5,213 nt of DNA from JAHEFX01 sp964614585 (lineage in GTDB: Bacteria > Actinomycetota > Acidimicrobiia > Spongiisociales > JAENVV01): assembly GCA_964614585.1 (NCBI GenBank), contig CAZTLW010000149.1, positions 1 through 5,213 on the forward strand. The letters run 5' to 3'. The stretch's first letter is position 1. The number at the start of each line of letters is the position of its first letter. Positions 4,148 to 5,213 of this stretch are shown one piece after another. A program made the translations under genes and the position numbers. The notes below the pieces were generated by a model. That model did not search any database. It was not told where the DNA came from and saw only the letters and a program-made list of their open reading frames with translations.

Positions 4148-5213
4148 ATGACCGATCCCGAGATCGTCCTGGCCGAGTTGGGTGTCGACGGCCCCGACGT
4201 CGCGCCGTCCCTGCGCCCTGCCACCACCTTTCGCTCCAGCGACGAGGGGTGGTCGTACCGCCGATCGGACCATCCCGGCCTGCCGGCCATCGAGACGGCC
4301 GCTGCCCGCCTCGACGACGGTGCGGCCGCGATGGCGTTCTCCTCGGGCATGGGAGCAATCGTGACCCTGGTAGAGACGCTGCCGCCGGGCGCCCGGGTGG
4401 TGGCACCGGCAATCTGCTACCACGGCACCCGGGAGTGGCTGCGCCATCTCGACGCCACCGGGCGGATCTCACTCGTGCTCGTCGAGGGCACCGACCCCGC
4501 TCGGTGGGAGGCGGCCATCGCCCCGGGCACGGCCCTCGTCTGGGCCGAGCCGATCGTGAACCCCACGTGGGACGTCCTCGACCTCCGGGCCCTGGCCGAC
4601 CTCGCCCATGCCGCCGGGGGCCAACTCGCGGTCGATGCCACCGCCACGCCGCTGACGACCCGGCCGATCGACCATGGGGCCGACGTCGTGGTCCACTCGG
4701 GGTCCAAGGCCTACAACGGCCACTCCGACGTCCATGCGGGCTTCGTGGTGACGGCGACGGCCGGGGCGTGGTGGGACGACCTGCACCGACTGCGGTCGCT
4801 CATGGGCACGATCCTGCAACCGTGGGACGCCTGGCTGCTGGCTCGGGGCATGCGGACCATGGCACTGCGGGTGGATCGGGCCTCCACCTCGGCCGCCGAG
4901 CTGGCGGAGCGACTCACCACCCACCCCGCCGTGGAGCGGGTCCGGTATCCGGGTCTCGCCGACCACCCCGGCCACGAGGTCGCTGCCCGGCAGATGGGCC
5001 GCGGGTTCGGGACGATGCTGTCGATCGACGTCGGTGGGTGGGAGGCGGCGGCCGCGGTCGTCGACGCCGTCGAGGCATGGACGCCGGCCACGTCGCTGGG
5101 CGGGGTCGAGAGCCTCATCGAACACCGCTCCACGGTCGAGCCCCCGGGGTCACCGGTACCACCCGGCCTGCTGCGGCTCTCGGTCGGCATCGAGCCGGTC
5201 GAGGTGCTGTGGG
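4148..5213 (+). CDS. Cys/Met metabolism PLP-dependent enzyme (cystathionine gamma-synthase/lyase-like), C-terminus cut by the window edge
   Basis: The visible 355 residues cover nearly the whole protein; only the last few residues should lie beyond the edge. Family blocks in order are PSLRPATTF (20-28), SYRR (36-39) in place of the usual YSR phosphate-binding motif, SSGMGAI (65-71), CYHGT (90-94) with the PLP-stacking Tyr91, and AEPIVNPTWDVLDL (133-146). Then come VDATATPL (162-169) with the ring-nitrogen Asp163, HSGSKAYNGHSDVHAG (183-198) with the Schiff-base Lys187, TSLGGVESLIEH (315-326) and LLRLSVGIEPVE (341-352). These identify the trans-sulfuration fold (cystathionine gamma-synthase, gamma- or beta-lyase, methionine gamma-lyase, O-acylhomoserine sulfhydrylase). 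The usual DNT motif reads DAT, and the protein is slightly short for the family (380-400), so the exact reaction should not be assigned. It follows the F420-type oxidoreductase by 13 bases and probably shares its transcript. Confidence 0.9.
   Translation, partial: MTDPEIVLAELGVDGPDVAPSLRPATTFRSSDEGWSYRRSDHPGLPAIETAAARLDDGAAAMAFSSGMGAIVTLVETLPPGARVVAPAICYHGTREWLRHLDATGRISLVLVEGTDPARWEAAIAPGTALVWAEPIVNPTWDVLDLRALADLAHAAGGQLAVDATATPLTTRPIDHGADVVVHSGSKAYNGHSDVHAGFVVTATAGAWWDDLHRLRSLMGTILQPWDAWLLARGMRTMALRVDRASTSAAELAERLTTHPAVERVRYPGLADHPGHEVAARQMGRGFGTMLSIDVGGWEAAAAVVDAVEAWTPATSLGGVESLIEHRSTVEPPGSPVPPGLLRLSVGIEPVEVLW

Noticed and set aside
4469..5125. Minus-strand open frame of 218 codons opposite the PLP-enzyme gene
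   Set aside because: The opposite strand carries the complete set of Cys/Met PLP-enzyme motifs in order, while this frame is Pro/Gly/Arg-rich without a recognisable domain.

Overview
This is a high-G+C fragment (roughly 70% by eye) whose features point to an actinobacterium, possibly one of the uncultured or environmental lineages. It contains an F420-type oxidoreductase. Two of its six genes start with GTG. Several starts lie 6-9 bases downstream of a TAGNNT -10 box, the arrangement of leaderless actinobacterial transcripts. A run of exactly 100 N (3067-3166) marks a scaffold join of unknown true length, so the two halves may be further apart than they look. The taxonomic placement is an inference.

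Left half, minus strand: the first 97 residues of an L-lactate permease (LctP) family transporter run off the left edge (start at 293). Upstream of it is a 185-base spacer (294-478) with a strong C/G hairpin and a short CTYCG tandem. Next comes a complete acyl-CoA dehydrogenase of the ACAD10/11 type (1720 to 479). A 35-base divergent intergenic region (1721-1755) separates it from two plus-strand genes. These are a small DUF6285/LvaB-like protein (1756-2103) and an aminoglycoside-phosphotransferase-fold kinase (2100-3062), which overlap by GTGA.

The three genes are the standalone bacterial counterpart of the kinase-dehydrogenase fusion seen in animal ACAD10/ACAD11. They correspond to lvaC, lvaB and lvaA of the levulinate/4-hydroxyacid pathway of Pseudomonas putida. 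The expected chemistry is ATP-dependent phosphorylation of the 4-hydroxyl of a 4-hydroxyacyl-CoA by the kinase with its small partner. The dehydrogenase-fold enzyme then eliminates phosphate to give an enoyl-CoA that can enter beta-oxidation. The neighbouring LctP-type carrier could import a hydroxy-monocarboxylate, but its own promoter-like element and a hairpin at the dehydrogenase stop suggest it is transcribed separately.

Right half, after the gap, plus strand: an LLM-class F420-dependent oxidoreductase (3250-4134) is followed 13 bases later by a Cys/Met-metabolism PLP-dependent enzyme (4148 to the right edge), which lacks only its last few residues. The two look like an operon. Their substrates cannot be read from the sequence. 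No RNA gene, CRISPR array, insertion sequence or phage gene was seen. The main point of interest is the divergent lva-like triad and the compact symmetric promoter from which it is expressed.
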